From assembly GCA_958366945.1 (NCBI GenBank), contig CATXCY010000001.1:123700-187699 (forward strand): a stretch of DNA of 64,000 nucleotides. The letters run 5' to 3'. Source of the DNA: Bruticola sp004554425 (GTDB taxonomy: Bacteria > Vulcanimicrobiota > Xenobia > Xenobiales > Xenobiaceae). Below, in pieces: positions 17,995 through 27,122 of this stretch. The notes beneath the pieces are model-generated. The model saw only the letters and a program-made list of their open reading frames with translations. It ran no database searches and was not told the origin of the DNA. The translations under genes and the position numbers were made by a program. Each line of letters starts with the position of its first letter. Positions within the stretch are counted from its first letter, which is position 1.

Positions 17995-18369
17995 TTAGTG
18001 CTGCTGCAAAACGTAAGAAACGAGAATGGAAAGAACGACAAAAGCGACAGCAAAATAATTGCCAGCAGTCTTTAAGTTCTCTTCAAAACTCTTTTTACCC
18101 TGATATTTATGATCGACAGCAGAGCTTCCGCCACCTAACATACCTTGTAAGCCGCCCTGCTTCTGCTCTTGACTCATAACAATACCAGTTAAGCAAAGGC
18201 AAACCATCAAGTAGAGAAACATCAATATATACTGCACAACGTTCAGCTTCATGACAGCGGGAGCGGAAGCAGCAGCATCAGGAGCGGCGGCTGCTGTAGC
18301 GGCAGCGACTCCTCCAGGCACAGCTTGGCCCAAGAAAGACCAAATGCTCAAACAGACGTCTAAATACAT
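17995..18369 (-). CDS. secG: Preprotein translocase subunit SecG
   Basis: SecG is a small subunit of the SecYEG translocon and assists SecA-driven export. The protein has two hydrophobic segments: VVQYILMFLYLMVCLCLTGI near residues 44-63 and the C-terminal AVAFVVLSILVSYVL, joined by the typical EQKQGGLQGMLGGGSS loop. At 124 residues it is longer than common SecG because of an extra Ala/Pro-rich N terminus with its own hydrophobic start. It follows tpiA after 29 bases; tpiA-secG adjacency is common in bacteria and supports the call. Confidence 0.88.
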   Translation of the reverse strand: MYLDVCLSIWSFLGQAVPGGVAAATAAAAPDAAASAPAVMKLNVVQYILMFLYLMVCLCLTGIVMSQEQKQGGLQGMLGGGSSAVDHKYQGKKSFEENLKTAGNYFAVAFVVLSILVSYVLQQH

Positions 18370-18398
18370 TATTCCAATTCCTAATCCAAAAGTGAAAA

Positions 18399-19151
18399 CT
18401 AATAGCGAACAATCTGGGCAAAGCTGTCAGCTTTGAGGCTGGCTCCACCAACTAAAGCTCCGTCGATATCACTGCAAGCCATAAAACCAGCTACGTTGTT
18501 AGGTTTTACGCTGCCGCCGTAAAGCAAGCGAACCTTGTCAGCAATTTCCTGTCCGAAAATTTCGGCCAAAGTTTTGCGTAACAAGATCATAATCTCGTTA
18601 GCTCCTTCGGGAGTATCAGTTTTGCCAGTGCCAATAGCCCAAATAGGCTCATAAGCGATAACTAACTGACTGCCGTCTTTTATTTCCAAACCTTTGAGAG
18701 CACCGCGCAATTGACCGGTGACAACTTCGGCAGTCTTATCTTCTTCACGCTGAGCTAAGCTTTCACCTACACAAAGAATAGGAACAAGATTGTGAGAAAC
18801 TGCAGCAGCGACTTTAGCAGCACAAGTCTCGTCAGTTTCGCCAAACATAGCTCTGCGCTCTGAGTGGCCAACAATGACCATACGACAGCCGACATCCAAA
18901 AGCATAGGAGCAGAAACTTCACCAGTAAAAGCACCGGAATCTTTCCAATAAAGGTCCTGAGCTCCTAAATAGACGTTTCTGCGTCCTTCAACTAATTTTT
19001 CAATATCGGCCAAAAGGTGAAAAGGAGGACAAATAGCGATATCGCGATCCTTGACATCACTTACCTGAGCCATAAGCTCATTAACTAAATCGTTGGCATC
19101 TTTACGAGCCATATTCATTTTCCAGTTAGCTGCTAAAAGCGGAACGCGCAT
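18399..19151 (-). CDS. tpiA: Triose-phosphate isomerase
   Basis: The enzyme interconverts dihydroxyacetone phosphate and glyceraldehyde 3-phosphate. The 250-residue protein has the substrate Asn/Lys (AANWKMN), catalytic His (VIVGHSERR), catalytic Glu (AYEPIWAIGTGKT) and YGGSV phosphate-binding residues. The start is ATG 19151, where GGAGG sits four bases upstream; a 14-codon longer frame has no such signal. It lies 78 bases after pgk and is followed by secG, so pgk-tpiA-secG is likely one operon. Confidence 0.96.
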   Translation of the reverse strand: MRVPLLAANWKMNMARKDANDLVNELMAQVSDVKDRDIAICPPFHLLADIEKLVEGRRNVYLGAQDLYWKDSGAFTGEVSAPMLLDVGCRMVIVGHSERRAMFGETDETCAAKVAAAVSHNLVPILCVGESLAQREEDKTAEVVTGQLRGALKGLEIKDGSQLVIAYEPIWAIGTGKTDTPEGANEIMILLRKTLAEIFGQEIADKVRLLYGGSVKPNNVAGFMACSDIDGALVGGASLKADSFAQIVRY

Positions 19152-19229
19152 AAAACCTCCAAAATCTAAAAAATGATAGCAAGACCGAGGCAAACGGTCA
19201 AGCTATCAAAAAAAACTAAAGATATAATC

Positions 19230-20408
19230 TTACTTATAAAGGGCCACTACGCCGGGAAGCTGACGTCCCTCAACAAATTCCAAGGAAGCACCACCGCCAG
19301 TAGAAACGTGGGTAATCTTGGAGGCTAAACCGGCCTGAGTAAGAGCGGCTACGGAATCTCCACCGCCGACTACACTGCGAGCGCCAGAAGCGGCCACAGC
19401 TTCGGCAATTTGACGGGTACCGAAGTCGAAAGGTTTCTTCTCAAATACGCCAACAGGGCCATTCCAGAAGATCGTCTTAGCTTTGCTGATGATCTCTTTG
19501 AAGTTTTCCACTGTCTTAGCACCGATATCTACACCCATCTTGTCAGCGGGAATAGCGGTCACATCAACGTTGGCATGAGGAGCATTTTCAGCAATTTCAT
19601 CTACGACAACGACATCGACAGGAAGAACGATATTGGTCTTGGTGCCCTCAGCCTTGTCCAAAATAGATTTAGGAACAGATAAGTCACCATCGCAAAGAGA
19701 GCGACCGATTTCTATACCACGCACTTTGAGGAAAGGATAAGCCATACCGCCACCGACCAAAATAGCGTCAGCTTTGCCAATCAGGTTTTCCATAACGCCG
19801 ATCTTATCGGAGACTTTGGCGCCACCTAAAATAACAATGAAAGGAGACTCAGCAGCAGTTAAAAGCTTGCCCAACTCGTTAAGCTCTTTTTCCATAAGCA
19901 AACCAGCGGCAGAAGGAAGGAAGTGAGCTACACCAGTCGTGGAAGCGTGAGCACGGTGAGCGGAACCGAAAGCGTCATTGACATAAACATCGGCTAAAGA
20001 AGCCAACTCTTTGGCAAAAGCTTCGTCATTATCGGTTTCCTGGGCATAGAAGCGAACATTTTCAAGCAACATCACTTGGCCGGGCTTAAGCTCTTTGGCC
20101 ATTTTGTGCACTTCTTCACCAATGCAATCAGGAGCCATGATAACTTCCTGACCTAAAAGCTCGGACAAACGAGCAGCGGCGGGCTTTAAGGAGAATTTAG
20201 GATCTTTCTTCCCCTTAGGACGACCTAAGTGAGAAGCTAAGATAACGGCAGCACCGTTTTCCAAGAGAGCCTTAATGGTGGGCAAAGCAGCGCGGATACG
20301 AGTATCGTCAGTAACTCTTTCGCCATCTAAGGGCACGTTAAAATCGACGCGAACCAAAACCTTTTTGCCTTTTACGTCGATATCACGAATAGTGTTAAAT
20401 TTACTCAT
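19230..20408 (-). CDS. pgk: Phosphoglycerate kinase
   Basis: Makes ATP from 1,3-bisphosphoglycerate in glycolysis. The 392 residues cover two domains: the N-terminal RVDFNVPLDG substrate loop, HLGRPKG, and AKVSDKIGV with the C-terminal GGGDSVAAL nucleotide-binding loop. The ATG at 20408 has GAGG upstream (GAGGACGTTCGCAA). Although it follows gapA, a strong terminator between them means it probably also has its own promoter in the 169-base gap. Confidence 0.97.
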   Translation of the reverse strand: MSKFNTIRDIDVKGKKVLVRVDFNVPLDGERVTDDTRIRAALPTIKALLENGAAVILASHLGRPKGKKDPKFSLKPAAARLSELLGQEVIMAPDCIGEEVHKMAKELKPGQVMLLENVRFYAQETDNDEAFAKELASLADVYVNDAFGSAHRAHASTTGVAHFLPSAAGLLMEKELNELGKLLTAAESPFIVILGGAKVSDKIGVMENLIGKADAILVGGGMAYPFLKVRGIEIGRSLCDGDLSVPKSILDKAEGTKTNIVLPVDVVVVDEIAENAPHANVDVTAIPADKMGVDIGAKTVENFKEIISKAKTIFWNGPVGVFEKKPFDFGTRQIAEAVAASGARSVVGGGDSVAALTQAGLASKITHVSTGGGASLEFVEGRQLPGVVALYK

Positions 20409-20529
20409 TTGCGAACGTCCTCTTTATTTAATATCTATTGGGGCCCCTGTCAAATATCCCGGGGCTGCGGACGAAGAGCGCCTAGCCTGGTATATAGTTC
20501 CAAACCGACGCTCATGAATAAGCTGAGAA

Positions 20530-20562
20530 CAAAAGAAAAGCCCGGAAAAAGCTCCGGGCTGG
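20530..20562 (-). terminator. Terminator between gapA and pgk
   Basis: On the minus strand AGCCCGGA / TCCGGGCT pair around a six-base loop and are followed by TTTCTTTTGTT. The hairpin lies 16 bases after the gapA stop, and it separates gapA transcripts from pgk. Confidence 0.88.
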
Positions 20563-20577
20563 GTTCATCTAATAAAA

Positions 20578-21606
20578 CTAGCGCTCGCTGATGTGGTAGT
20601 TACCAGTGGCCATGTAGTTTACCAAGTCGGCTACACGGTTGGAATAGCCCCACTCGTTGTCGTACCAAGACATAACCTTAACCATGTCGCCCTGAACCAT
20701 AGTCAAAGGAAGGTCTACGATGCTGGAACGAGGATCCATCTTGTAGTCTACGGAGACCAAAGGCTCTTCGGAAGCGCCCAATACACCCTTCATCTTACCA
20801 GCAGCGGCTTCACGGAAAGCGGCGTTTACTTCTTCAGCGGTTACGCCTTCTTTTTCAACGTAAGCGACGAGGTCAACGATGCTGACGGTAGGGGTAGGCA
20901 CGCGCATGGCGAGACCATCAAATTTGCCCTTCAATTCGGGGATTACCAAAGCAACAGCCTTAGCGGCACCGGTGGTGGTAGGAATCATGGAAAGGGCAGC
21001 AGCACGGGCACGGCGGAGGTCGCTGTGGGGCAGGTCTAAGATGCGCTGGTCGTTGGTGTAAGAGTGGATAGTGGTCATCAAAGCGCGCTTGATACCGAAC
21101 TTCTCATTCAACACTTTGGCGAAAGGAGCCAAGCAGTTGGTGGTGCAGGAAGCGTTGGATACGATGTTGTGTTTGGCGGGATCGTAATTCTCGTGGTTTA
21201 CGCCCATAACAATGGTGATATCCTCGCCTTTAGCGGGAGCGGTGATGACGACTTTCTTGGCGCCGGCTTCGAGGTGCCAGGAAGCCTTCTCACGATCACG
21301 GAAGAGACCGGTGGACTCTACTACGAAGTCTACATTCATCTCTTTCCAAGGAAGGTTCTTAGGATCTCTCTCGGCTAAAATCTTGATCTCATGGCCGTTG
21401 ATAACGATGGCGCCTTCTTTTTCTTCGACGGTGCCATTGAAAATGCCATAGTTAGAGTCGTATTTGAAAAGGTGAGCCAATACAGAGGGTTTGGTGAGGT
21501 CGTTGATAGCGACAACTTCCATAACATCGCTGTAGTTCTCAATCATCATCTTGGCAACTTGGCGACCAATACGACCAAAACCGTTAATAGCAACACGTAC
21601 TGACAT
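20578..21606 (-). CDS. gapA: Glyceraldehyde-3-phosphate dehydrogenase
   Basis: Oxidises glyceraldehyde 3-phosphate with NAD and phosphate. The 342-residue protein has NAD-binding NGFGRIGR, the catalytic Cys in SNASCTTNCLAP, the His in HSYTNDQ, and the WYDNEWGYS C-terminal segment. The start is ATG 21606 with GGAGG six bases upstream. The longer frame from 21684 is only upstream leader. Its leader contains two hairpins (see 21624-21699) and it is ended by the terminator at 20530. Confidence 0.97.
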   Translation of the reverse strand: MSVRVAINGFGRIGRQVAKMMIENYSDVMEVVAINDLTKPSVLAHLFKYDSNYGIFNGTVEEKEGAIVINGHEIKILAERDPKNLPWKEMNVDFVVESTGLFRDREKASWHLEAGAKKVVITAPAKGEDITIVMGVNHENYDPAKHNIVSNASCTTNCLAPFAKVLNEKFGIKRALMTTIHSYTNDQRILDLPHSDLRRARAAALSMIPTTTGAAKAVALVIPELKGKFDGLAMRVPTPTVSIVDLVAYVEKEGVTAEEVNAAFREAAAGKMKGVLGASEEPLVSVDYKMDPRSSIVDLPLTMVQGDMVKVMSWYDNEWGYSNRVADLVNYMATGNYHISER

Positions 21607-22009
21607 TTTTTCCTCCAAAAATAGACGCCCAAACCTTATACAGGCGTCGGTTAAGAAACTCGCCAAAAGCCTGACAGCTTTCATCCAACCGCAGGCTTTG
21701 TTTTCTAAAAAACCTTTTAACGCGGTGCCTTTTCGCTAGCTCTGAGCCTGCATTCCTTCAAAGAAATGTTAGAATTTTATTCACAATTAAATTTTTTGCG
21801 ACCTGTCGTCCGGGAGCACTTAACAATCTGCACTATATGGACGTTTTTTCTTGCAGATAGTCGTTTTATGGTCGTTATTATAAAAGCAAATTATCCCTTG
21901 ATAATCCGCCTGCCTTAATATTGGCACTGACACTGCATAAAGTCTAAGTTTGCTGCCTAAAAAAGCATTAGAAGGGGGAACTCTAACTCACAAAACGAAG
22001 TCTACGCCT
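21607..22009. other. 403-base divergent region between gapA and the sugar ABC genes
   Basis: No gene is visible. The gapA leader contains two hairpins: GACGCC / GGCGTC (21624-21648), just upstream of the Shine-Dalgarno, and AAAGCCTG / CAGGCTTT (21666-21699). The right half is A/T-rich with a TTATAA-like element near 21880 that could serve the ABC genes. No clear -35/-10 pair can be defended. Confidence 0.5.
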
Positions 22010-23233
22010 ATGCGTCGTTTGTGCTTCTTTTCAATTTTTGTTCTTTTAGCCAGCTTGCTATTCGCTGGCTGTATGCAAAAAGAAACAGGCCCCAAGCCTC
22101 TCTTAATCTGGTCAGGTATGGATGCCGAGTTTCCAACCCTCAAACGTCAGTGCCAGGCCTTTGAAAAAGAGACCGGCCTGAAGGTTGAGCTTTTAAAAGT
22201 ACCCTACCGAGATCTTAAAAATAAGTTTCTCGTAGCGGCTCCAGCTGGTTTAGGCCCAGATATTTTAGTGGGTGCTCAAGACTGGATCGGTATGTTAGCT
22301 GTCGCCGGCTTGCTTTCTCCTGTTCCTGAAGGCGTCATTAACAAAAGCGATTATGTGCCGGTCTCTTTGGATTCCGTTCAGTTTAACCAAAAAACTTATA
22401 TGGCTCCTCTGTGTATGGAATGCCTAGCCATGTTCCGCAACCCGGATTTAATGGCTGAGCAGCCTAAAACTCTCAGCGATTTAGTAGAGAAAGCCCAAAA
22501 AGTTCAAAAAGATTCACAAGGTAAAATCAACGGCTTCTATTTCGAAATAAAAGAGCCTTACTTTTCTTTGCCTTTCCTTATAGCTGATGGAGCCTACCTC
22601 ATAGGTAAAGATGCCAATGGTAATTACGTACCCACCGATGTAGGCATGAATACTCCAGGCGCTGCCAAAGGCGCGGAGTTTTTACGCGATCTCGGCCAAA
22701 AGTATAATCTTATCAAACAAGGTAGCACGGAAAATATCTCCAGAACTCTTTTCCTCGAGAATAAAGCAGCCGTAATTCTCAATGGTCCCTGGTTCCTCGA
22801 ACAAGTAAGAGCTGCCGGCGTTCATTATTCCATTGATCCCTTCCCCACCACCGACTCTGGCAACTTAATTAAGCCCTTCCTCGGCGTCCAGGGATTTATG
22901 CTTAACAAATACTCTAAACGGCAGCAAGACGCCGCCAAACTTATGGCCTTCTTAAGCTCTCCGGAAAACATGGCCGAAATGAGCCAAACTTCCGGACGTC
23001 CTCCGGTAAAGAGCAAAGCCCTCGAACTTTGCCAAGACAATAAAGATATTGTCGCTTTCGCCGAAATTTGTGCCAACAGTATGCCAATGCCTACCCATCC
23101 AGCAGCCATGCAAGTCTGGGAGCCTATGAGACAGAGCATCGAACTCATTAGCAAAGGCCAAGTAGACATTCCTACCGAGCTCAAAACGGCTAACGATCGC
23201 ATAATACAAAAGATCAATCTTATGCTCGAATAA
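22010..23233 (+). CDS. Sugar ABC transporter substrate-binding lipoprotein, MalE-like
   Basis: A 407-residue type-1 extracellular solute-binding protein. The signal peptide (MRRLCFFSIFVLLASLLF) ends at an AGC lipobox with Cys about residue 21. The mature part has the typical features of carbohydrate-binding proteins (LLIWSGMDAEFPTLKRQCQ, PDILVGAQDW, ILNGPWFLEQV, FLSSPENMAEMS). ATG 22010 is chosen because it starts the signal sequence; a 20-codon longer frame from TTG 21950 has a purine-rich stretch too far from it. It is followed by two permeases at 28 and 12 bases. The substrate is probably maltose-type or another oligosaccharide but cannot be fixed. Confidence 0.9.
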   Translation: MRRLCFFSIFVLLASLLFAGCMQKETGPKPLLIWSGMDAEFPTLKRQCQAFEKETGLKVELLKVPYRDLKNKFLVAAPAGLGPDILVGAQDWIGMLAVAGLLSPVPEGVINKSDYVPVSLDSVQFNQKTYMAPLCMECLAMFRNPDLMAEQPKTLSDLVEKAQKVQKDSQGKINGFYFEIKEPYFSLPFLIADGAYLIGKDANGNYVPTDVGMNTPGAAKGAEFLRDLGQKYNLIKQGSTENISRTLFLENKAAVILNGPWFLEQVRAAGVHYSIDPFPTTDSGNLIKPFLGVQGFMLNKYSKRQQDAAKLMAFLSSPENMAEMSQTSGRPPVKSKALELCQDNKDIVAFAEICANSMPMPTHPAAMQVWEPMRQSIELISKGQVDIPTELKTANDRIIQKINLMLE

Positions 23234-23261
23234 GCATCAACTAAGCTGTAGGGGAATATTT

Positions 23262-24215
23262 ATGAAGAAGAATGATGGACTAATTCCATATGCATACCTC
23301 ACTCCAGCCCTGATCTTGCTGGGAGTGTTGAGTTTGCTGCCCAATCTCTACTCAGTATACTTGGCCTTTACCAATTACTCGCTTTATCACTACAACGAGT
23401 TTGAATTCGTTGGCTTGCGCAATTTCATGAAGATTATCAGTGGTCCCGAAACAGCCACCTTCATGCGCGTATTCTTATGGACCTTAGTCTGGGCCGGTGG
23501 TTCAGTAATCTTCAGTCAGGCTATCGGCATTTTCTTGGCCATTTTGCTAAATAAGCCGGACTTAAAAGGCAGTTCTTTTTACAGAACCCTCTTTATTGTG
23601 CCCTGGGCTATTCCGGCTTTCATCTCTGTATTGATGTGGCAAGGTTTGCTCAACACAGAATTTGGCGCTTTCAACGTCATCCTCAAAAATTTGGGCTTAG
23701 ATCATGTCATTCAGTATGTTCTTGGTTTAATGGGTTGCGATTTGCAATTGCCCATTGCCTGGCTGGACAGAGTTGGCTGGGCCCATATTTCTGTGCTTAT
23801 GGTCAACATTTGGCTGGCTTTCCCCTTCCAGCTGACCGTATGTTTGGGCGCTTTGCAATCTGTGCCTACCGACGTTTACGAAGCGGCCGACGTCGATGGA
23901 GCCAGCCCTTGGCTTCAATTCAAAACCATAACTCTTCCCTTGCTCCGCTCTTCTTTGTTGCCGGTGCTCATTTCCAGCTTTGCTTTTAACTTTAACCAGT
24001 TCACCGCCATCTATCTTTTAACAGCTGGCGGACCTCCCGTTCCTGGTAGCGATGCCGGAGCTACAGACATCTTGATTACCTATTCTTACAAGTTGGCCTT
24101 CAACTCATTCCAGTACGGTCTGGCTTGCGCCTACGCTATATTCATCTTTATCTTGGTAGCCACTCTCTCCGGCATCAACTTTAAGATGACCGGCGCCTTC
24201 GACGATATTAAGTAA
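23262..24215 (+). CDS. Sugar ABC transporter permease, MalF-like
   Basis: A 317-residue permease with six or more membrane helices and the EAA loop (EAADVDGASPWLQFKTITLP) that contacts the ATPase. It is much shorter than E. coli MalF, lacking the large periplasmic loop, and resembles the short sugar permeases of the MsmF/UgpA group. AGGGGAA precedes the ATG. It is translated as part of the substrate-binding/permease/permease operon. Confidence 0.92.
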   Translation: MKKNDGLIPYAYLTPALILLGVLSLLPNLYSVYLAFTNYSLYHYNEFEFVGLRNFMKIISGPETATFMRVFLWTLVWAGGSVIFSQAIGIFLAILLNKPDLKGSSFYRTLFIVPWAIPAFISVLMWQGLLNTEFGAFNVILKNLGLDHVIQYVLGLMGCDLQLPIAWLDRVGWAHISVLMVNIWLAFPFQLTVCLGALQSVPTDVYEAADVDGASPWLQFKTITLPLLRSSLLPVLISSFAFNFNQFTAIYLLTAGGPPVPGSDAGATDILITYSYKLAFNSFQYGLACAYAIFIFILVATLSGINFKMTGAFDDIK

Positions 24216-24227
24216 AGAGGAATTGCT

Positions 24228-25088
24228 ATGTCTAGAAAAATGACCACCTTCCAAAAGATATTGCTCCATTTACTGCTTATCATTTGTGTAGGCATGACAA
24301 TTATGCCGGTCGTATTGGTGTTCTTCTCTTCTTTAAAAGAGAGTTCAACGCTAATTTCTACCAGCTTAATTCCTAAATTCAGCGAACTTTCCTTAGTAAA
24401 TTATAAGCGTTTGCTAACTGAGACCCCCTTCTTGCGCTGGGTGTGGAATACGGTAGTAGTTTCGGCTCTTTCCAGCGTTATTGCCATTATAGTCACAGCT
24501 TTGGCTGGCTATGCCTTTTCACGCTTCAAATTCTTCGGACGTAAAAATGGCTTGATGGCTATGATCCTCTTGCAAATGTTCCCTGCCGCCATGGCTATGG
24601 TAGCTATCTTCAGTATGTTGCAGCATTTGGGAGATTTGACCGGTGGTTTAATCGGCTTAGATTCGTTGCTCGGCTTGTCACTTGTTTATATTGGCGCTGG
24701 TATTCCCTTCAATACTTGGATGATCAAAGGCTACGTAGATTCATTACCTAAAGAATTGGAAGAATCAGCTCTTATCGATGGTGCCGGTACGACTAAAACT
24801 TTTACTCGCATCATCCTTCCCTTAATGGGCCCAATTTTGGCTGTAGTAGCTATCTTCAATTTCATTAGTCCTTACAGCGACTTCATTTTCCCCTCCGTAG
24901 TTATTTTTGACGAGAGTAAATACACTCTGGCCGTCGGTATGCAAAGCTTCATTTCAGGAAACTTCTCTACCAACTGGTCCCTTTTTACAGCCGGTTCCAT
25001 TTTAGGCGCGATTCCTATTATGGTACTCTTCTTCGTGTTGCAAGGCTTCTTAGTTGAAGGTTTGACTAAAGGTGCCGTAAAGGGCTAA
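24228..25088 (+). CDS. Sugar ABC transporter permease, MalG-like
   Basis: A 286-residue permease with six helices, the EAA-type loop (EESALIDGAGTTKTFTRIIL), and the C-terminal hydrophobic QGFLVEGLTKGAVKG end typical of MalG relatives. AGAGG precedes the ATG at 12 bases after the MalF-like stop. No ATP-binding protein gene follows. The transporter therefore must borrow a MsmX/MalK-type ATPase encoded elsewhere, as many sugar importers do. Confidence 0.93.
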   Translation: MSRKMTTFQKILLHLLLIICVGMTIMPVVLVFFSSLKESSTLISTSLIPKFSELSLVNYKRLLTETPFLRWVWNTVVVSALSSVIAIIVTALAGYAFSRFKFFGRKNGLMAMILLQMFPAAMAMVAIFSMLQHLGDLTGGLIGLDSLLGLSLVYIGAGIPFNTWMIKGYVDSLPKELEESALIDGAGTTKTFTRIILPLMGPILAVVAIFNFISPYSDFIFPSVVIFDESKYTLAVGMQSFISGNFSTNWSLFTAGSILGAIPIMVLFFVLQGFLVEGLTKGAVKG

Positions 25089-25109
25089 TCAATATAATAG
25101 CCAATAGTC

Positions 25110-25150
25110 GATATCCAAGGTTCAACTTTGTGAGCCTTGGATATTTTTTT
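25110..25150 (+). terminator. Terminator after the sugar ABC operon
   Basis: ATATCCAAGG / CCTTGGATAT form a 10-bp stem followed by seven Ts, 21 bases after the MalG-like stop. The lytic transglycosylase gene starts after this. Confidence 0.9.
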
Positions 25151-25226
25151 AACAGATACTCCCCCAGCGCTATCAAAGTTTGGCTGGGACAGCGACCAAT
25201 CTAGAAAAAGAAAGAACCGATATTCA

Positions 25227-25844
25227 GTGTTCTGCGCCACTATAAAAAAAATCGCCTGTTTAGGCTTAGGTGTTGCTTGGCTATTACTGAATTTAAGCTA
25301 TCCATTTCAAGCTATTGCTCAGGATCAGCTTTTGCAAGAGCCCTACAAATCAAAAGCCTACCTTAATTCTTATTATCAAGCCGTACGCTACTACAATTCT
25401 GAACTCAGTGACCGCGATACCAGAACTATCGTTTTAGCCATTCTACACTATGCATATGAGTATTCTCTCGATCCGCGTTTTGTTATGGCCGTTATTGCCT
25501 GTGAGTCAGGTTTTAACCCTCAAGCTGTTTCTCCGGCCGGAGCTATAGGTTTAGGACAACTTATGCCCGATACGGCCAGATCAGTAAAAACTAACGATCC
25601 TTACAATATCAATCTAAATATACGCGGAGCTTGTTACCTTCTTAAAAGTCACTTGTTAAGCTATGGTTGCCGCAATACTTTAAATTTATCATATCTTCCC
25701 AAAGCGATGTCTTTAACTTTAGCAGCTTACAATGCCGGTCCGGGAGCAGTTTCTAAATATAACGGAGTGCCGCCTTATCGAGAGACACAAAACTACGTCC
25801 ACAATGTAATAAAAGAATATCGACGCCTCTGTGGACGCGAATAA
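25227..25844 (+). CDS. Lytic transglycosylase, SLT family
   Basis: Cleaves peptidoglycan glycan strands at the MurNAc-GlcNAc bond, forming an anhydro-MurNAc end. The SLT domain spans most of the mature protein: catalytic Glu in IACESGFNP, then GLGQLMPDTA, the substrate loop AAYNAGPG and a final NYVHNV. GTG 25227 is chosen because the earlier frame starts inside the terminator, and GTG opens a Sec signal peptide (two Lys, long hydrophobic core, AIAQ cut near residue 32). A weak AGAAAGAA lies upstream. The product is about 205 residues, small for the family, and probably periplasmic. Confidence 0.88.
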   Translation: MFCATIKKIACLGLGVAWLLLNLSYPFQAIAQDQLLQEPYKSKAYLNSYYQAVRYYNSELSDRDTRTIVLAILHYAYEYSLDPRFVMAVIACESGFNPQAVSPAGAIGLGQLMPDTARSVKTNDPYNINLNIRGACYLLKSHLLSYGCRNTLNLSYLPKAMSLTLAAYNAGPGAVSKYNGVPPYRETQNYVHNVIKEYRRLCGRE

Positions 25845-26070
25845 AATAAAAAAGCCTTTATTTTATTTCTTTAAAGAAACGTATATAAGTTCATAGTATT
25901 AAAATAGCTATCAGCTTCATGGGGAAAGACACCGCGCAACAGCAACGAAAAGATGCTGCTTTCCCAGTACAAGGAAGGACAAACTTTTAAATTAGGCAAT
26001 TTAAAGTCCCCAAAAGACACACGTTCATAACGATTGAAGACACAGATATACAAGAATAAGGGAGTTAAAC

Positions 26071-26979
26071 GTGAACTTTTATAAAGCTATTTTCACTTTT
26101 GTAGTAGCCTGCGGTTTAGCTTGGAGTCTACAAACTGCAGCCTACGCCGACGAAAACGCCGGACAGGAAGAAATGACCCAAGCTCTGCAAACTTTTTACG
26201 CCGGACAATGGGACGATTCTATTAAGCAATTCGAAGAAATCTTAGCTAAAGATCCTAAAAATACTTTGGCTTTAGCTTATATTTTAGATGCCTATTACCG
26301 TAAAAAAGATGTAGACGGTATCGTCAGCCAAATTGAAACCGAAACGGCTGCAACCGGCGAAAACGGCGAATCTTTAAGCAAACTCGGCATGGCCTACTTT
26401 TTGAGAGGCAAGCTTGTTCCCAATGTTTTGGACGAAGCCCTTACCGAATTTAAGTCAGCCGTAGAAAATGATCCGGAAAATTCTATGGCTTATTCTGGTA
26501 TGGGTTTGGTTTATTTCCAGAAACGCATGATGCCTAGAGCAAAAGGTTTCTTCGTCAGAGCCTTGCGTTTAAATCCCCATGATATTATGGCTATGGATCG
26601 TTTGGGCAACATTCTTTTGGTAGATGAGAAGAAACCGTCTGAGGCCAAAGATATTTACCAGCGCATCGTAGAAGAGCTTCCAGCTTATCCCGACGGTCAA
26701 TATTTTATGGGATCGGCACTTTACGATATGGGTAAATATGAAGAAGCCATTCCTTATTTAAAACGCAGCGCCGAGCTCGATCCTCAAGGTTTTACCCAGG
26801 GATTCGACGCTTTAACTCTCTGCGGTGACATCTACTTGAAAGAAGGACGCTTCGAAGAAGCTTTAGCTATTTACGAGACAGCCAAAAAAGTACGTCCGGA
26901 AAGTACTTATGTCGATTATAAAATGAAATTAGCTCGCGAAAAGAAAACAGCTCCGGCCACTAAAGTGAACGATCACTAA
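26071..26979 (+). CDS. Exported TPR protein
   Basis: The 302-residue protein starts with a signal peptide (MNFYKAIFTFVVACGLAW...TAAYA) at GTG 26071, supported by AGGGAG about eight bases upstream. It then has about seven tetratricopeptide repeats (for example AYSGMGLVYFQKRMMPRAKG and GQYFMGSALYDMGKYEEAIP). TPR scaffolds in the periplasm or on the outer membrane often hold envelope assembly or secretion partners. It precedes a barrel-like gene by 143 bases on the same strand, and the two may act together. Confidence 0.85.
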   Translation: MNFYKAIFTFVVACGLAWSLQTAAYADENAGQEEMTQALQTFYAGQWDDSIKQFEEILAKDPKNTLALAYILDAYYRKKDVDGIVSQIETETAATGENGESLSKLGMAYFLRGKLVPNVLDEALTEFKSAVENDPENSMAYSGMGLVYFQKRMMPRAKGFFVRALRLNPHDIMAMDRLGNILLVDEKKPSEAKDIYQRIVEELPAYPDGQYFMGSALYDMGKYEEAIPYLKRSAELDPQGFTQGFDALTLCGDIYLKEGRFEEALAIYETAKKVRPESTYVDYKMKLAREKKTAPATKVNDH

Positions 26980-27122
26980 TTATTTTTACCCAGATCAACA
27001 AAATTGCGGAGGGCCTTAACTCTAAGGGGAGAACTTCTGCCTGCAAAGGAAATAGAAGGGCCTCGTTGAAGCGTAGAGCTCTTCGCAGTTTTTTTTATTA
27101 TCTCGTGAAGGAGTCTGGCTCT

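Noticed and set aside
25137..25226. Longer N terminus of the lytic transglycosylase
   Set aside because: The TTG start is inside the terminator of the ABC operon and precedes the signal peptide by 30 residues.
25840..25868. AT-only inverted repeat after the lytic transglycosylase
   Set aside because: The 11-bp stem has no G-C pair and would be unstable; it overlaps the stop codon.
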